Source: Maricaulis sp947259345 (lineage in GTDB: Bacteria > Pseudomonadota > Alphaproteobacteria > Caulobacterales > Maricaulaceae). Taken from it: 64,000 bases of DNA. The stretch lies in the NCBI GenBank assembly GCA_965217205.1, contig OZ244254.1, positions 2,170,001-2,234,000 of the forward strand. The letters are read 5' to 3'. Each line of letters opens with the position of its first letter. The stretch's first letter is position 1. Below are positions 35,781 to 44,287 of the stretch, one piece after another. The notes under the pieces are model-generated. The model was not told where the DNA came from, did no database searches, and saw nothing but the letters and a program-made list of their open reading frames with translations. The position numbers and the translations under genes are program-made.

Positions 35781-37679
35781 ATGAGCCAACCGCCTGCCGA
35801 TCCGGACGCGTTCAAGCGTGCCCTGTCCATCACCACCCGCGCCATTGCCGGCGACCGGGAGCTCGACGTGCGCTTTGGTGGCGAGATTGCCGGCCTGTCG
35901 GGCGGGCGCATGGTCCTGCCCAATCCCGGCAGTGAACCCTCGCCGGAGGCGGCAGCTGCCGTGCGCGGCCGGGCCGATGCCCTGGCCCTGCGCCTGGCCC
36001 ATCATGACGAGGCCGCCCATGTCCGTGTCCTGCCGCCGGGCGCGACCGCACGCGCTATCTTCCATGCGGCCGAACAGGCCCGCGTCGAGGGTCTGGGCGC
36101 CCGGGACATGCGCGGTATGGCGGGCAATCTCGAAGCGGCCCTGGCCATGCGCTGCAAGCAGAAGGGCTGGCAGCGGGTCGAGGACCGGCAGTCTGCCCCG
36201 ATGGAGGAGGCCCTCGCCCTTCTGGTCCGCGAACGCATCACCGGTCAGCCCTCCCCGCGCGAAGCGGATGGCCTGATGAATCTCTGGCGCGACCAGATGG
36301 AAAGCGTGGCCGGCCTGTCGCTGGATGCCCTGGCCGAAAACGCCGACGACCAGACCGCCTTCGCCGATCTGTTGCGCACGGTCATCCAGGATCTCGATCT
36401 CTCCGACGAACTCGGCGGCGATCCCGATCAATCGGAAAATCCCGAAGACGAGGATGAAGGCGTCGATCGCGAGGAACGCACCGGCGATGATGCCGAAGGC
36501 GACGACCAGCAGGGTGACCAGCCCGACACGCCTGATGCGGCCGGCACCGCCGGCGATGAAGACGAGATCAATGCCGACACGGATGATGCCGAGACCCGTG
36601 TCGATGCGATGGATGATGAGGGCGCCGCACAAACGGCCATGCGTCCGAACTGGCAGCCGGCCAATGATCCCGATGCCAAGTTCTACAAGGTCTTCACGCG
36701 CGAGTTCGACGAAATCATCCAGGCTTCCGATCTGTGCGAGCCGGACGAACTGGAACGCTTGCGCAAATATCTCGACAATACGCTGAAAGGCCTCGACCAG
36801 GTCGTCGGCCGCCTGGCCAACCGGCTGCAGCGCCGCCTGATGGCGCAGCAGGAACGGGCCTGGAATTTCGACCTCGAGGAAGGCGTGCTGGACGGCTCCC
36901 GCCTCGCCCGTGTCATCGCCGACCCGACCCTGCCGCTCTCCTACAAGCAGGAGAGCGATACCGAATTCCGCGACACCATCGTCACCCTGGTGCTGGACAA
37001 TTCCGGCTCCATGCGCGGTCGGCCGATCATGGTCGCAGCGGCCTGTGCCGACATCCTCGCCCGCACGCTGGAACGCTGCGGCGTGAAGACCGAGATTCTC
37101 GGCTTCACCACCAAGGCCTGGAAGGGCGGGCGCTCGAAGGAAAAATGGCTGGCCGAAGGCAAGCCGCCGCATCCGGGCCGGCTCAATGATCTGCGCCACA
37201 TCATCTACAAGGCGGCCGACACACCCTGGCGCCGCGCCCGGGTCAATCTCGGCCTGATGATGCGCGAGGGCCTGTTGAAGGAAAATATCGATGGCGAGGC
37301 CCTGATGTGGGCCTGGAAACGCATGGCCGCCCGCCCGGAACAGCGCCGCATCATGATGGTGATCTCGGACGGCGCCCCGGTCGATGACGGCACCCAATCG
37401 GCCAATTCCGCCGGCTATCTGGAACGCCATCTGCGCGAAACCATCGCCATGATCGAAACCCGTTCGGAAGTCGAACTGCTCGCCATCGGCATCGGCCATG
37501 ACGTCACCCGCTGGTATCGCCGCGCGGTGACGATCAATGACGTCGAGCAACTCGGCGGCGCCATGACCGACCAGCTCGCCGCCCTGTTCGAGGAAGACGG
37601 CGGCAAGGGCACCGGCTTTTCCAGCGGTAAGCAGGGCATGAGCCGGACGGACTTCTCCTCAATCGCGGGGCGTGTTTAG
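35781..37679 (+). CDS. cobT: CobT-type cobaltochelatase subunit (VWA domain)
   Basis: 632 residues. The middle (about 215-290) is very acidic, as in other CobT proteins. The C-terminal von Willebrand A domain starts with TLVLDNSGSMRGRPIMVAA, an intact DxSxS metal site, and includes ISDGAPVDDGTQSANSAGYL. CobT partners CobS in the aerobic cobaltochelatase. It is separated from cobS by the copper module, an oxidoreductase, a flagellin and a small gene. Its stop codon abuts a 22-base inverted repeat that could end transcription. Confidence 0.94.
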   Translation: MSQPPADPDAFKRALSITTRAIAGDRELDVRFGGEIAGLSGGRMVLPNPGSEPSPEAAAAVRGRADALALRLAHHDEAAHVRVLPPGATARAIFHAAEQARVEGLGARDMRGMAGNLEAALAMRCKQKGWQRVEDRQSAPMEEALALLVRERITGQPSPREADGLMNLWRDQMESVAGLSLDALAENADDQTAFADLLRTVIQDLDLSDELGGDPDQSENPEDEDEGVDREERTGDDAEGDDQQGDQPDTPDAAGTAGDEDEINADTDDAETRVDAMDDEGAAQTAMRPNWQPANDPDAKFYKVFTREFDEIIQASDLCEPDELERLRKYLDNTLKGLDQVVGRLANRLQRRLMAQQERAWNFDLEEGVLDGSRLARVIADPTLPLSYKQESDTEFRDTIVTLVLDNSGSMRGRPIMVAAACADILARTLERCGVKTEILGFTTKAWKGGRSKEKWLAEGKPPHPGRLNDLRHIIYKAADTPWRRARVNLGLMMREGLLKENIDGEALMWAWKRMAARPEQRRIMMVISDGAPVDDGTQSANSAGYLERHLRETIAMIETRSEVELLAIGIGHDVTRWYRRAVTINDVEQLGGAMTDQLAALFEEDGGKGTGFSSGKQGMSRTDFSSIAGRV

Positions 37680-37750
37680 GGGACAGGTATAATTAACGCG
37701 CGGCTCGCACCGACCTGCGCCACGGCGACGCGTTAATTATACCTGTCCCC
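37679..37750. repeat. Perfect 22-base inverted repeat with 28-base loop, at the cobT stop
   Basis: Bases 37679-37700 and 37729-37750 are exact reverse complements; each arm reads GGGGACAGGTATAATTAACG plus CG. The left arm begins on the last base of the cobT stop codon. The AT-rich core differs from the surrounding GC-rich DNA. The GGGGACAGGT-TAATT type of arm resembles palindromes linked to REP-associated (Y1) transposases in other proteobacteria, but no transposase gene is here. It may also act as a terminator. Confidence 0.8.
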
Positions 37751-37763
37751 CGTTCAGCGGCCG

Positions 37764-37820
37764 TCCCGCCCGCCTGGCGACGCAAGTGCGTCAGACAGGA
37801 ATTGCCAGCGACGGGCGGGA
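37764..37820. repeat. Nested palindromic element
   Basis: Outer arms TCCCGCCCG (37764-37772) and CGGGCGGGA (37812-37820); inside them CTGGC/GCCAG pair (37774-37778 with 37804-37808), and GACGCA-AG-TGCGTC forms a hairpin (37779-37792). Confidence 0.6.
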
Positions 37821-37915
37821 AGGCGCGCCAGTGGGGCTCCTTTCCTGTGTTTGAAGTGATCGACAGGTTTGCCCGCGCCATGACGATTTCGCCTGGCGGT
37901 GTGGGCCGTAGAGGG

Positions 37916-37981
37916 GTGCGAGGTGCCTTGCCGGTGCCTTGCTATGGAATTTGTGTAGGTGGCGCCGGGGGCACCTCGCAC
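37916..37981. repeat. 12-base inverted repeat
   Basis: GTGCGAGGTGCC at 37916-37927 is the exact reverse complement of 37970-37981, with 42 bases between. It belongs to the run of palindromes after cobT. Confidence 0.6.
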
Positions 37982-38225
37982 ACGGAGATTTACTCAGGGC
38001 CGTTACCGGCCCCGTCTCGAAACCGATGGGAGAAAGCAGTCGAGCTTTGTGCTGCCGTCCCATCGATGGCCACGCCGGGTCGGGTGGTGGTCAACTCCAC
38101 CAAACCGGACGAGCTCCGTCCTCCCCACGCCCCCGGATAACCAATCCGGGCCTCAGGTGACGCGGGAACTGGAGGATTATGGGGCGGGCCGGATGGGGTG
38201 CGGATAAGTTTTATGCCCCAAACAC

Positions 38226-38329
38226 CGTCATCCCGGCGCAGGCCGGGACCCAGCTTGCGATGCAAGTTGTTGCCGGGATTGGCGAAATCGGCCCTGCGAG
38301 ACTGGGTCCTGACTTTCGTCAGGATGACG
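38226..38329. repeat. Palindromic repeat element, copy 1 (CGTCATCCCGGC type)
   Basis: Outer arms CGTCATCC and GGATGACG are perfect, and GGACCCAG (38246-38253) pairs with CTGGGTCC (38302-38309). Three small hairpins lie inside: CCCGGC-GCAG-GCCGGG, CTTGC-GAT-GCAAG, CCTGAC-TTTC-GTCAGG. Intergenic elements starting GTCATCCCGGCGCAGGCCGG are frequent in alphaproteobacterial genomes. Confidence 0.8.
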
Positions 38330-38372
38330 GGTGTGTGTGGTAATCGCGGGGATAAATGCCCGGTTTTCGAGC

Positions 38373-38492
38373 TTGTCATCCCGGCTAAATGTCCGGCGAA
38401 GTCCGGACGCAGGACGGGGACCTAACTCGTTGCAATCATATAGGTCCCTGCCTTTCGCCCCGCCTGCGCGGGGCGTCCATCAGGGATGACAA
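38373..38492. repeat. Palindromic repeat element, copy 2
   Basis: Ten-base outer arms TTGTCATCCC (38373-38382) and GGGATGACAA (38483-38492) match exactly; an inner GGGACCTA/TAGGTCCC-type pairing repeats the plan of copy 1, although the middle sequence differs. It ends 40 bases before the stop of the PagL-like gene. Confidence 0.75.
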
Positions 38493-38532
38493 AATCGCTG
38501 TGATACTGCGGGGTTTTCCCCCGGCCCGCACC

Positions 38533-39102
38533 CTAATTCCCGAAGCGATAGCCCAGGCGGATGCCGGCATTGTCGAGCGCCTGGTTGCGGCCGGAGGCGA
38601 GGATCTGGCCGTGCGAAATGTGCTCGTAATAAACGCCCACAGACCAGCGGTCATCGAGGTCGTAATCGAGGCCGATGGCGTTGTGGAAGAGGATTTCATT
38701 GCCCATCAGCGCGCGCGTGGTCGCCAGGCGAATGCGCGTCGGGTCGCCCGGGGGCGAGTTGGGATCAATATCCTCGACACCGTCATTATAGGACAGGCCG
38801 GAGCGGAATTCGAAATTGAGATTCTCGGCGACCTCGAAATCCCAGGCCAAACCCGTGCCACCGAAATTGGTCAGGCCATTCGTGTTGAAGGAGCCGTAGA
38901 GATAGGGGCGCGGCGACCAGATCGCGTCGAGAAAATCCGGTGAGGCAAAGAGCAGATCGACGGTGATGTTCGGGCCATCTTCGACATGATCGGCCAGATC
39001 ATGCGCGGTCACACCGAGGCGGAATTCCATGCCACGATCATCGGCAAGACCGGCTCCGGTGAGCAGGGCAAAAGCGGCGGTGCTCGTCAGGATATGTTTC
39101 AT
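38533..39102 (-). CDS. PagL-like lipid A 3-O-deacylase / acyloxyacyl hydrolase family
   Basis: 189 residues with a Sec signal (HILTSTAAFALLTGAGLADD) and an 8-strand outer-membrane barrel pattern. The C-terminal part GVYYEHISHGQILASGRN holds the His-x-Ser pair of the PagL active site, and ALDNAGIRLGYRFGN is the final strand. PagL removes the 3-O acyl chain from lipid A at the cell surface. ATG 39102 has GAGGGG upstream; the frame extends to 39171 with non-signal sequence. It converges on the palindrome stretch and follows serC after 65 bases. Confidence 0.82.
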   Translation of the reverse strand: MKHILTSTAAFALLTGAGLADDRGMEFRLGVTAHDLADHVEDGPNITVDLLFASPDFLDAIWSPRPYLYGSFNTNGLTNFGGTGLAWDFEVAENLNFEFRSGLSYNDGVEDIDPNSPPGDPTRIRLATTRALMGNEILFHNAIGLDYDLDDRWSVGVYYEHISHGQILASGRNQALDNAGIRLGYRFGN

Positions 39103-39167
39103 GATGTCCCCTCGAGGTCGCACGCGCGACCGGTCTGTTGTCGGTAGCTCACGGGATAAAGCGTGTC

Positions 39168-40361
39168 TCAACCCGCGTCCAGCGCTTCGCGATAGGCCCA
39201 GTCGAGCCAGGGACCGAGTGCGGCCAAATCATCACGCTCGACCGTCGGCCCGCACCAGATGCGGATACCCGGCACCGAGGCGCGATGCATATTGATGTCG
39301 AGCGCGGCATTCTCGCGCTCCAGAAGCGATGAGATTTTCTTCGTCAGATCCCATTGGGCGTCCTCACCCGCCGCAATCACGGCCGGGTCGGTATATTTCA
39401 AGGTCACCGAAACCGGCGAGCGGTGGTCCGGATTCTCGCACAGATAATCGATCCAGTCGGCCTGGTTGACCCAGGCGTCCAGGGCCGCGAAATTCTCTTC
39501 GCGACGCCGGATGAGCTCCGGAAGGCCGCCAATGCGCGAGGCCCATTTCAGGGCGGCGAGATAGTCCTCAACCGCCATCAATGACGGCGTGTTGAGGGTC
39601 GAGCCCTCATAGATGCCCATATTGGCCTTGCCCTTGGCGTGCAGCTGCAACAGGCCCGGGATCGGCCAGTCCGGACGCCAGGTGTTGAGGCGCTCAATGG
39701 CGCGCGGGCTCATCACCAGCATGCCGTGCTGGGCTTCGCCGCCCATGCATTTCTGCCAGGAGAAGGTCAGCACATCGATCTTCGACCAGTCGATCTCGAC
39801 CGCGAAGGCGGCGGAGGTCGCATCACACAAGGTCAGCCCCTCACGATCGGCATCAATCCAGTCAAAGCCCGGAATCCAGACCCCGGCGGCCGTACCGTTC
39901 AGCGTGAAGATCGCATCGCGCTTGCCATCATACTGATCAATATCCGGCAGCACGCCTGGCTCGGTCTGGAAGACGCGAAGGTCTTGCAGCTTGAGCTCGT
40001 CGCGGGCGTCATAGGTCCAGCGATTGCCGAATACATCCCAGGAGAAAACATCGGTGCCGCGCTGGCCCAGGAGCGACCACATCGCCGCTTCCATGGCGCC
40101 GGTATCCGAGCCCGGCATGAGGGCGACATGATAGCCCTCGGGCAATTCGAGCAGGGCATGGGTGCGTTCGATGGCTTCCTTGATCCGGGCGACCGGCGCC
40201 CCGGCGCGGTGAGTGCGCGACAATGGCGCGTCGGCCAGCGCATCCCAGGACCAGCCCGGATATTTCTTCACCGGCCCGCAGGAAAAGCGCGGGTCGGCGG
40301 GACGCAGGACAGGCTTGGGATTATTGCTGCGGGTCGCGGTGGGCGTATCGGTATCAGCCAA
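39168..40361 (-). CDS. serC: Phosphoserine aminotransferase
   Basis: 397 residues, matching the roughly 390-residue alphaproteobacterial SerC type. RPADPRFSCGPVKKYPGW starts the fold; the PLP-binding Lys is in LTFSWQKCMGGEAQHG; the end NMHRASVPGIRIWCGPTVE is typical. It makes phosphoserine from 3-phosphohydroxypyruvate. The likely start is TTG 40361, with CGGAGA five bases upstream; an upstream in-frame start at 40439 gives 26 residues unlike the family. No serA is present in the window. Divergent from a class V aminotransferase. Confidence 0.93.
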   Translation of the reverse strand: MADTDTPTATRSNNPKPVLRPADPRFSCGPVKKYPGWSWDALADAPLSRTHRAGAPVARIKEAIERTHALLELPEGYHVALMPGSDTGAMEAAMWSLLGQRGTDVFSWDVFGNRWTYDARDELKLQDLRVFQTEPGVLPDIDQYDGKRDAIFTLNGTAAGVWIPGFDWIDADREGLTLCDATSAAFAVEIDWSKIDVLTFSWQKCMGGEAQHGMLVMSPRAIERLNTWRPDWPIPGLLQLHAKGKANMGIYEGSTLNTPSLMAVEDYLAALKWASRIGGLPELIRRREENFAALDAWVNQADWIDYLCENPDHRSPVSVTLKYTDPAVIAAGEDAQWDLTKKISSLLERENAALDINMHRASVPGIRIWCGPTVERDDLAALGPWLDWAYREALDAG

Positions 40362-40450
40362 GTCGGTCTCCGGGGAATCGCGGGCGGCGGGACAGGTTAT
40401 GTTGCAGCGCACGTTGACGCCCTGACCGGCGCGGGGCAAGAGCTTTCGCC

Positions 40451-41599
40451 ATGAGTTCCACCTCCCTGATCCCGCCGCAGCGCGACCGGTTCGAGCTGCC
40501 GCGCGAGACCTGCTATCTCAACGCCGCCTATATGGGCCCGATGCCGAGCGCCGCGGTGGCGGCCGGACAGGCGAGCTATGCCCGCAAGGGCCAACCCTGG
40601 CGCTACTCCGTGCAAGCCGATTTCTTCGACGCGCCGGAACAGCTTCGCCGGCAGGCGGCCCGCCTGTTCGGCGCCAGCCCGGACGATATCGCCCTGGTCC
40701 CGGCCGCCTCCTACGGGCTGGCCAGCGCCGCGCGCAATCTGGCGCCCGATGCGAAGAGCGAAATTCTCGTTCTCGATGAGCAGTTTCCGTCCAATGTCTA
40801 TGTCTGGCGCGAGCTCGCCGCCGAACATGGCGCCCGCCTGCGGACCGTGTCCCGCTCGGACAATCAGAGCTGGACCGAGGCCATGCTGGCGGCCATATCG
40901 CCAGCAACGTCGATCGTCGCCTGCCCGCACGTGCATTGGGCTGATGGCGGTGCGCTCGACCTGGCGGCGATCAGCGATGCCGCGCGCCGTCAGGGCGCGG
41001 CCCTGGTTCTGGACCTCACCCAATCGCTGGGCGTCATGCCCTTCGACCTCGTCGCGATCCAGCCGGATTTCGCGGTCGCGGCGGCCTATAAATGGCTGCT
41101 CGGCCCGTATGCGATGGGCTTTCTCTATGTCGCGCCCCACCATCAGGCCGGCGAACCGCTGGAGCAGAACTGGATCGTCCGCGACAAGGCCGAGGATTTC
41201 GCCCGCCTGGTCGATTATGCCGACGACCACGCGCCCGGGGCACGCCGCTTCGACATGGGCGAGCGCTCGAATTTCCAGCTCGTCCCGGCGGCGATCGCGG
41301 CGCTGGACGCCATGCTGGATTGGGGCGCTGACGATCTCGCCGCGACCCTGGGCGCGAATAACAGCAGACTGGCCGAGCGTCTGCAGCCGCTGGGTCTGAC
41401 CGAGACGACACCGGACCGGGCCGCCCATTATCTCAGCCTGTCCCTGCCGTCGGGCGCACCGGCCGATCTGGTCGCCCGACTCGCCTCACGCAATATTTAT
41501 GTCTCCCAGCGCGGCGACCGGATCCGCATCACACCCCATGTCTATAATGATGAGGCAGACTTCCAGTCTTTCGCCACGAGCCTGGAAGATCTGCTTTGA
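40451..41599 (+). CDS. Class V aminotransferase-fold PLP enzyme
   Basis: 382 residues of the cysteine-desulfurase-like class V fold. LPRETCYLNAAYMGPMPSAA begins it; the PLP Lys is in FAVAAAYKWLLGPYAMGF; LVLDLTQSLGVMPFDL holds the Asp that contacts the cofactor. No desulfurase Cys loop is visible, so a kynureninase-like or isopenicillin-N-epimerase-like reaction is more likely; the substrate is unknown. Its stop overlaps the TTG start of a DMT exporter, suggesting that the exporter handles a substrate or product of this enzyme. Confidence 0.85.
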   Translation: MSSTSLIPPQRDRFELPRETCYLNAAYMGPMPSAAVAAGQASYARKGQPWRYSVQADFFDAPEQLRRQAARLFGASPDDIALVPAASYGLASAARNLAPDAKSEILVLDEQFPSNVYVWRELAAEHGARLRTVSRSDNQSWTEAMLAAISPATSIVACPHVHWADGGALDLAAISDAARRQGAALVLDLTQSLGVMPFDLVAIQPDFAVAAAYKWLLGPYAMGFLYVAPHHQAGEPLEQNWIVRDKAEDFARLVDYADDHAPGARRFDMGERSNFQLVPAAIAALDAMLDWGADDLAATLGANNSRLAERLQPLGLTETTPDRAAHYLSLSLPSGAPADLVARLASRNIYVSQRGDRIRITPHVYNDEADFQSFATSLEDLL

Positions 41600-42498
41600 C
41601 CACACCCCATACGCCCCACCAGGTTGGCCTGAAAGACTGGGCGGCCCTGCTTTTACTGACAGTCCTGTGGGGCTCGGCCTTCGCCTTCATCAAGCATGGC
41701 GTCCAGACTCTGCCGCCCGGCGCCCTGATCTTTGTTCGCCTGAGCCTTGCCGCCCTTGTACTGACCATCTGGGCCTATGCCCGCGGACGTCGCCTGCCGC
41801 CCCTGTCAGACAGGCGCTGGCTGTGGATGGGCGGGCTGGGCTTTTTCGGCAATGCCCTGCCCTTCTTCCTGGTCAGCTGGTCGCAGCAATTCATTGACAG
41901 CGCGCTGGCCGGTATTCTGGTCTCGACCATGCCCTTGGCGACGATCGCACTGGCTCATGTCTTCGTGCCCGGTGAACGCATGACCATGCGCGCCGTGCTG
42001 GGACTGATCGTGGGCTTCGCGGGTGTCACCCTCCTGCTCGGGCCCTCGGCGCTAGCCGGACTGGGTGGCGCGGACACGCTCGCCCAGCTGGCCATTATCG
42101 GGGCCGCGATCTGCTATGCGATCAATGCTATCCAGGCCCGCCTGCTGCCAGAAACCCCGCCCTCCGTCTCCGCCGCCGGCATGCTGATCATGGCCACCAT
42201 CTTCACCTTGCCGCTGGGGATCTGGGATCTGATGCAGGTGGAGAATGTGGCCGGAAGCGCCTGGGCCGCCGCCGCCTGGCTGGCGATCGGGCCGACCGCC
42301 TTCGCCTCGGTCATCCTGATGCAGGTTGCGCGGACCGCCGGCCCGAACTTCCTCGCCATCGCCAACTACCTGACCCCGATTGCCGCCCTCCTCACCGGCT
42401 TGCTGATCGGCGAGACGATCGGCTGGACGGTACTGCTTGCGCTGGTCGTCATTCTCGCTGGTGTCTGGTTGGCCCGCAGCGGTCAGCGGATCGACTAG
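41596..42498 (+). CDS. EamA/DMT family permease
   Basis: 300 residues, ten hydrophobic segments in two EamA repeats (DWAALLLLTVLWGSAFAFIK; LAIIGAAICYAINAIQARLL). The start is a TTG that overlaps the preceding stop, with GGAAGA upstream. Likely an inner-membrane exporter of a small metabolite. It ends overlapping the convergent thiD by 4 bases. It is distinct from the DMT gene at 17.6 kb. Confidence 0.88.
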   Translation: MTTPHTPHQVGLKDWAALLLLTVLWGSAFAFIKHGVQTLPPGALIFVRLSLAALVLTIWAYARGRRLPPLSDRRWLWMGGLGFFGNALPFFLVSWSQQFIDSALAGILVSTMPLATIALAHVFVPGERMTMRAVLGLIVGFAGVTLLLGPSALAGLGGADTLAQLAIIGAAICYAINAIQARLLPETPPSVSAAGMLIMATIFTLPLGIWDLMQVENVAGSAWAAAAWLAIGPTAFASVILMQVARTAGPNFLAIANYLTPIAALLTGLLIGETIGWTVLLALVVILAGVWLARSGQRID

Positions 42499-43304
42499 GG
42501 CCGCATGACCCAGGCGTGATTGACCGGGCCGTGGCCGGCACCGAAGCCGGGCGCGCGGGCGATGGCCTCATGCAGATAGTCACCGGCCCGCCGCACCGCG
42601 TCCGGCAGGGCAGCGCCATCGGCCAACAAACCGGCGATTGCCGATGCGAGCGTGCAGCCCGTGCCATGGGTGTTGCGTCCGGGCAGGCGCGGTCGTTCCA
42701 TCAGCTCCATCCCGCGTGACGAGACCAGGACATCGGTCACGACATGGCCTTTCAGATGGCCGCCCTTCACCAGCGCGGCACGCGCCCCCATCCCGACGAG
42801 CCGATTGGCCGCCTCGAGCTGACCGGCAATATCCTCAATCACCAGGCCGGTGAGCTTTTCCGCTTCCGGAATATTCGGCGTGACCAGATAGGCGAGGCGC
42901 AAAAGCCGGTCCCGGATAGCCGCCTCGGTTCCCTCATCGACCAGGGCATCGCCCGAGGTCGCAACCATCACCGGATCAAGCACCAGCGGAATGGGCGGGT
43001 CGCAGGCTTCCAGACGCTCGGCAACGAGGGTGACCACATCCGCCGTGCCCAGCATGCCGGTCTTGATAACATCCGCCCCGATATCATTCAGGACGGCGTC
43101 GATCTGGCCCTTGAGAATGTCGAGCGGGATCGGGTGAATGGCCGAGACACCGAGCGTATTCTGCACGGTGATCGCGGTGATCGCAGTCGCGGCATACCCG
43201 CCCATCGCGGTGATCGCCTTGATGTCCGCCTGGATGCCGGCGCCGCCGCCACTGTCCGAGCCGGCAATGACGAGCACGCGGCCCTTCGGTTCGCTGATAT
43301 CCAT
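42495..43304 (-). CDS. thiD: Hydroxymethylpyrimidine / phosphomethylpyrimidine kinase
   Basis: 269 residues of the ribokinase-like ThiD family: VLVIAGSDSGGGAGIQADIK at the start, MVATSGDALVDEGTEAAIRD, LVTPNIPEAEKLTGL, and the catalytic GTGCTLASAIAG near the C-terminus. It performs the two phosphorylations that give HMP-PP for thiamine synthesis. The next gene upstream on the same strand is a secreted TPR protein, 33 bases before. No thiE or thiC is in the window. Confidence 0.95.
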   Translation of the reverse strand: MDISEPKGRVLVIAGSDSGGGAGIQADIKAITAMGGYAATAITAITVQNTLGVSAIHPIPLDILKGQIDAVLNDIGADVIKTGMLGTADVVTLVAERLEACDPPIPLVLDPVMVATSGDALVDEGTEAAIRDRLLRLAYLVTPNIPEAEKLTGLVIEDIAGQLEAANRLVGMGARAALVKGGHLKGHVVTDVLVSSRGMELMERPRLPGRNTHGTGCTLASAIAGLLADGAALPDAVRRAGDYLHEAIARAPGFGAGHGPVNHAWVMRP

Positions 43305-43337
43305 GAGTGATCCGTCCGCTTGGCTGACTTCGTCCGC

Positions 43338-44219
43338 CTATTGCTCGCGCAAGGCCCGCAGCCGGGCCCGCGCCCGCGCCGCTTCGGCATCGGATATCGC
43401 ATGCGAGGCCGCCTGGTCATAGAGGTCGCGTGCGGCCTGGTTGTCGCCCTGCTCCACCCGGATCTCGGCCAACGCCACCGTCGCGCGGAAATTTTCCGGC
43501 TCGAAGGCCAGCATTCGCTCATAGATCGAAGCGGCAGAGGCGAGATGGCCCTCCGCGCTGAGGCAGGCCGCCTGGGCGTGCAGCAAGTTATCATCCCACG
43601 GGCTTTGCTCGACCGCCTCTGCCTCGGCGACGCAAGCACCGGGCGGCGCGACGGCCGAATTGCCACGCGCCGACGCATCCCGCTCTTCGAACAAGGGGGT
43701 CGGCGTCTGTGTAGTCGGCTCGCTTGGTGCCGAAGCCGTGGGCGCTCCGGAGTCTGTGCCCATTGGATCGGTCGTCTCATTCAGGGCTGTTTCGCCGAGG
43801 GTGGAGCCGGCCGGCATGACCGCGTCACGCTCCGCCACGACCACATCAATCGGCGCGGCCTGGTCGATTTCCATGCTGACCAGGATGCCGCCCTGGCGCA
43901 GCTCGGCCCGGGCACCGGTCCAGGCCCGGCTGGCATAGAGATGAATGACGCCGCCCTGCTCGATCGGGTCAACGGACACCGCCGCCACCAGCGTGTCGGA
44001 GGCTGGCGATATGGCCCGGCCGCCCACCTCGACGCCGGTCACGGTCAGATTGAGCCCGGTTTCCGTCACTTCCGTCGTCAGGCCGGAGGGTTGTTCGTCG
44101 AAGGCGATCCATATTCGACCATGCCCGTCATCAAGGCGGGCACGCAGATCGACGATCTCGGCCGCGACGGGCGCGGTCAGAACAAGGCTGGTCAGAAAGG
44201 GAAGAAGAATGGCACGCAT
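43338..44219 (-). CDS. Secreted TPR-containing protein of unknown function
   Basis: 293 residues. A Sec signal (AILLPFLTSLVLTAPVAAEI) is followed by a beta-rich region (about 20-130), a Thr/Pro/Ser-rich linker (about 140-180) and a C-terminal TPR pair (HLASAASIYERMLAFEPENF, RATVALAEIRVEQGDNQAAR). Probably periplasmic, with TPRs for protein contact. It starts a leftward pair with thiD, but no functional link is evident. Confidence 0.75.
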   Translation of the reverse strand: MRAILLPFLTSLVLTAPVAAEIVDLRARLDDGHGRIWIAFDEQPSGLTTEVTETGLNLTVTGVEVGGRAISPASDTLVAAVSVDPIEQGGVIHLYASRAWTGARAELRQGGILVSMEIDQAAPIDVVVAERDAVMPAGSTLGETALNETTDPMGTDSGAPTASAPSEPTTQTPTPLFEERDASARGNSAVAPPGACVAEAEAVEQSPWDDNLLHAQAACLSAEGHLASAASIYERMLAFEPENFRATVALAEIRVEQGDNQAARDLYDQAASHAISDAEAARARARLRALREQ

Positions 44220-44249
44220 GCCGATGGCCTTGCTCTGCTTCGCGTAAAG

Positions 44250-44276
44250 ACCCGGTTAAGCCCACACGCGCCGGGT
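44250..44276 (-). terminator. Weak inverted repeat after the lipoprotein gene
   Basis: ACCCGG and CCGGGT, separated by 15 bases, followed on the minus strand by CTTTA. This lies just downstream of the lipoprotein stop; the long loop makes a real terminator doubtful. Confidence 0.25.
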
Positions 44277-44287
44277 AAAGCCCGCAT

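Larger units (their letters stand above)
37680..38532. other. Gene-free stretch of palindromes between cobT and the PagL-like gene
   Basis: About 850 bases with no credible gene; short frames exist on both strands but lack ribosome sites and protein-like composition. It contains at least five separate palindromic elements, listed individually. Both neighbours converge on it, as expected for a site where repeats gather without harming genes. Confidence 0.7.

Noticed and set aside
35616..37550. 644-codon frame antisense to cobT
   Set aside because: Overlaps the whole of a well-supported gene and has no domain.
38389..38943. 184-codon frame on the plus strand over the second palindrome and the PagL-like gene
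   Set aside because: Antisense to a gene with a signal peptide and active-site motif; begins within a repeat element.
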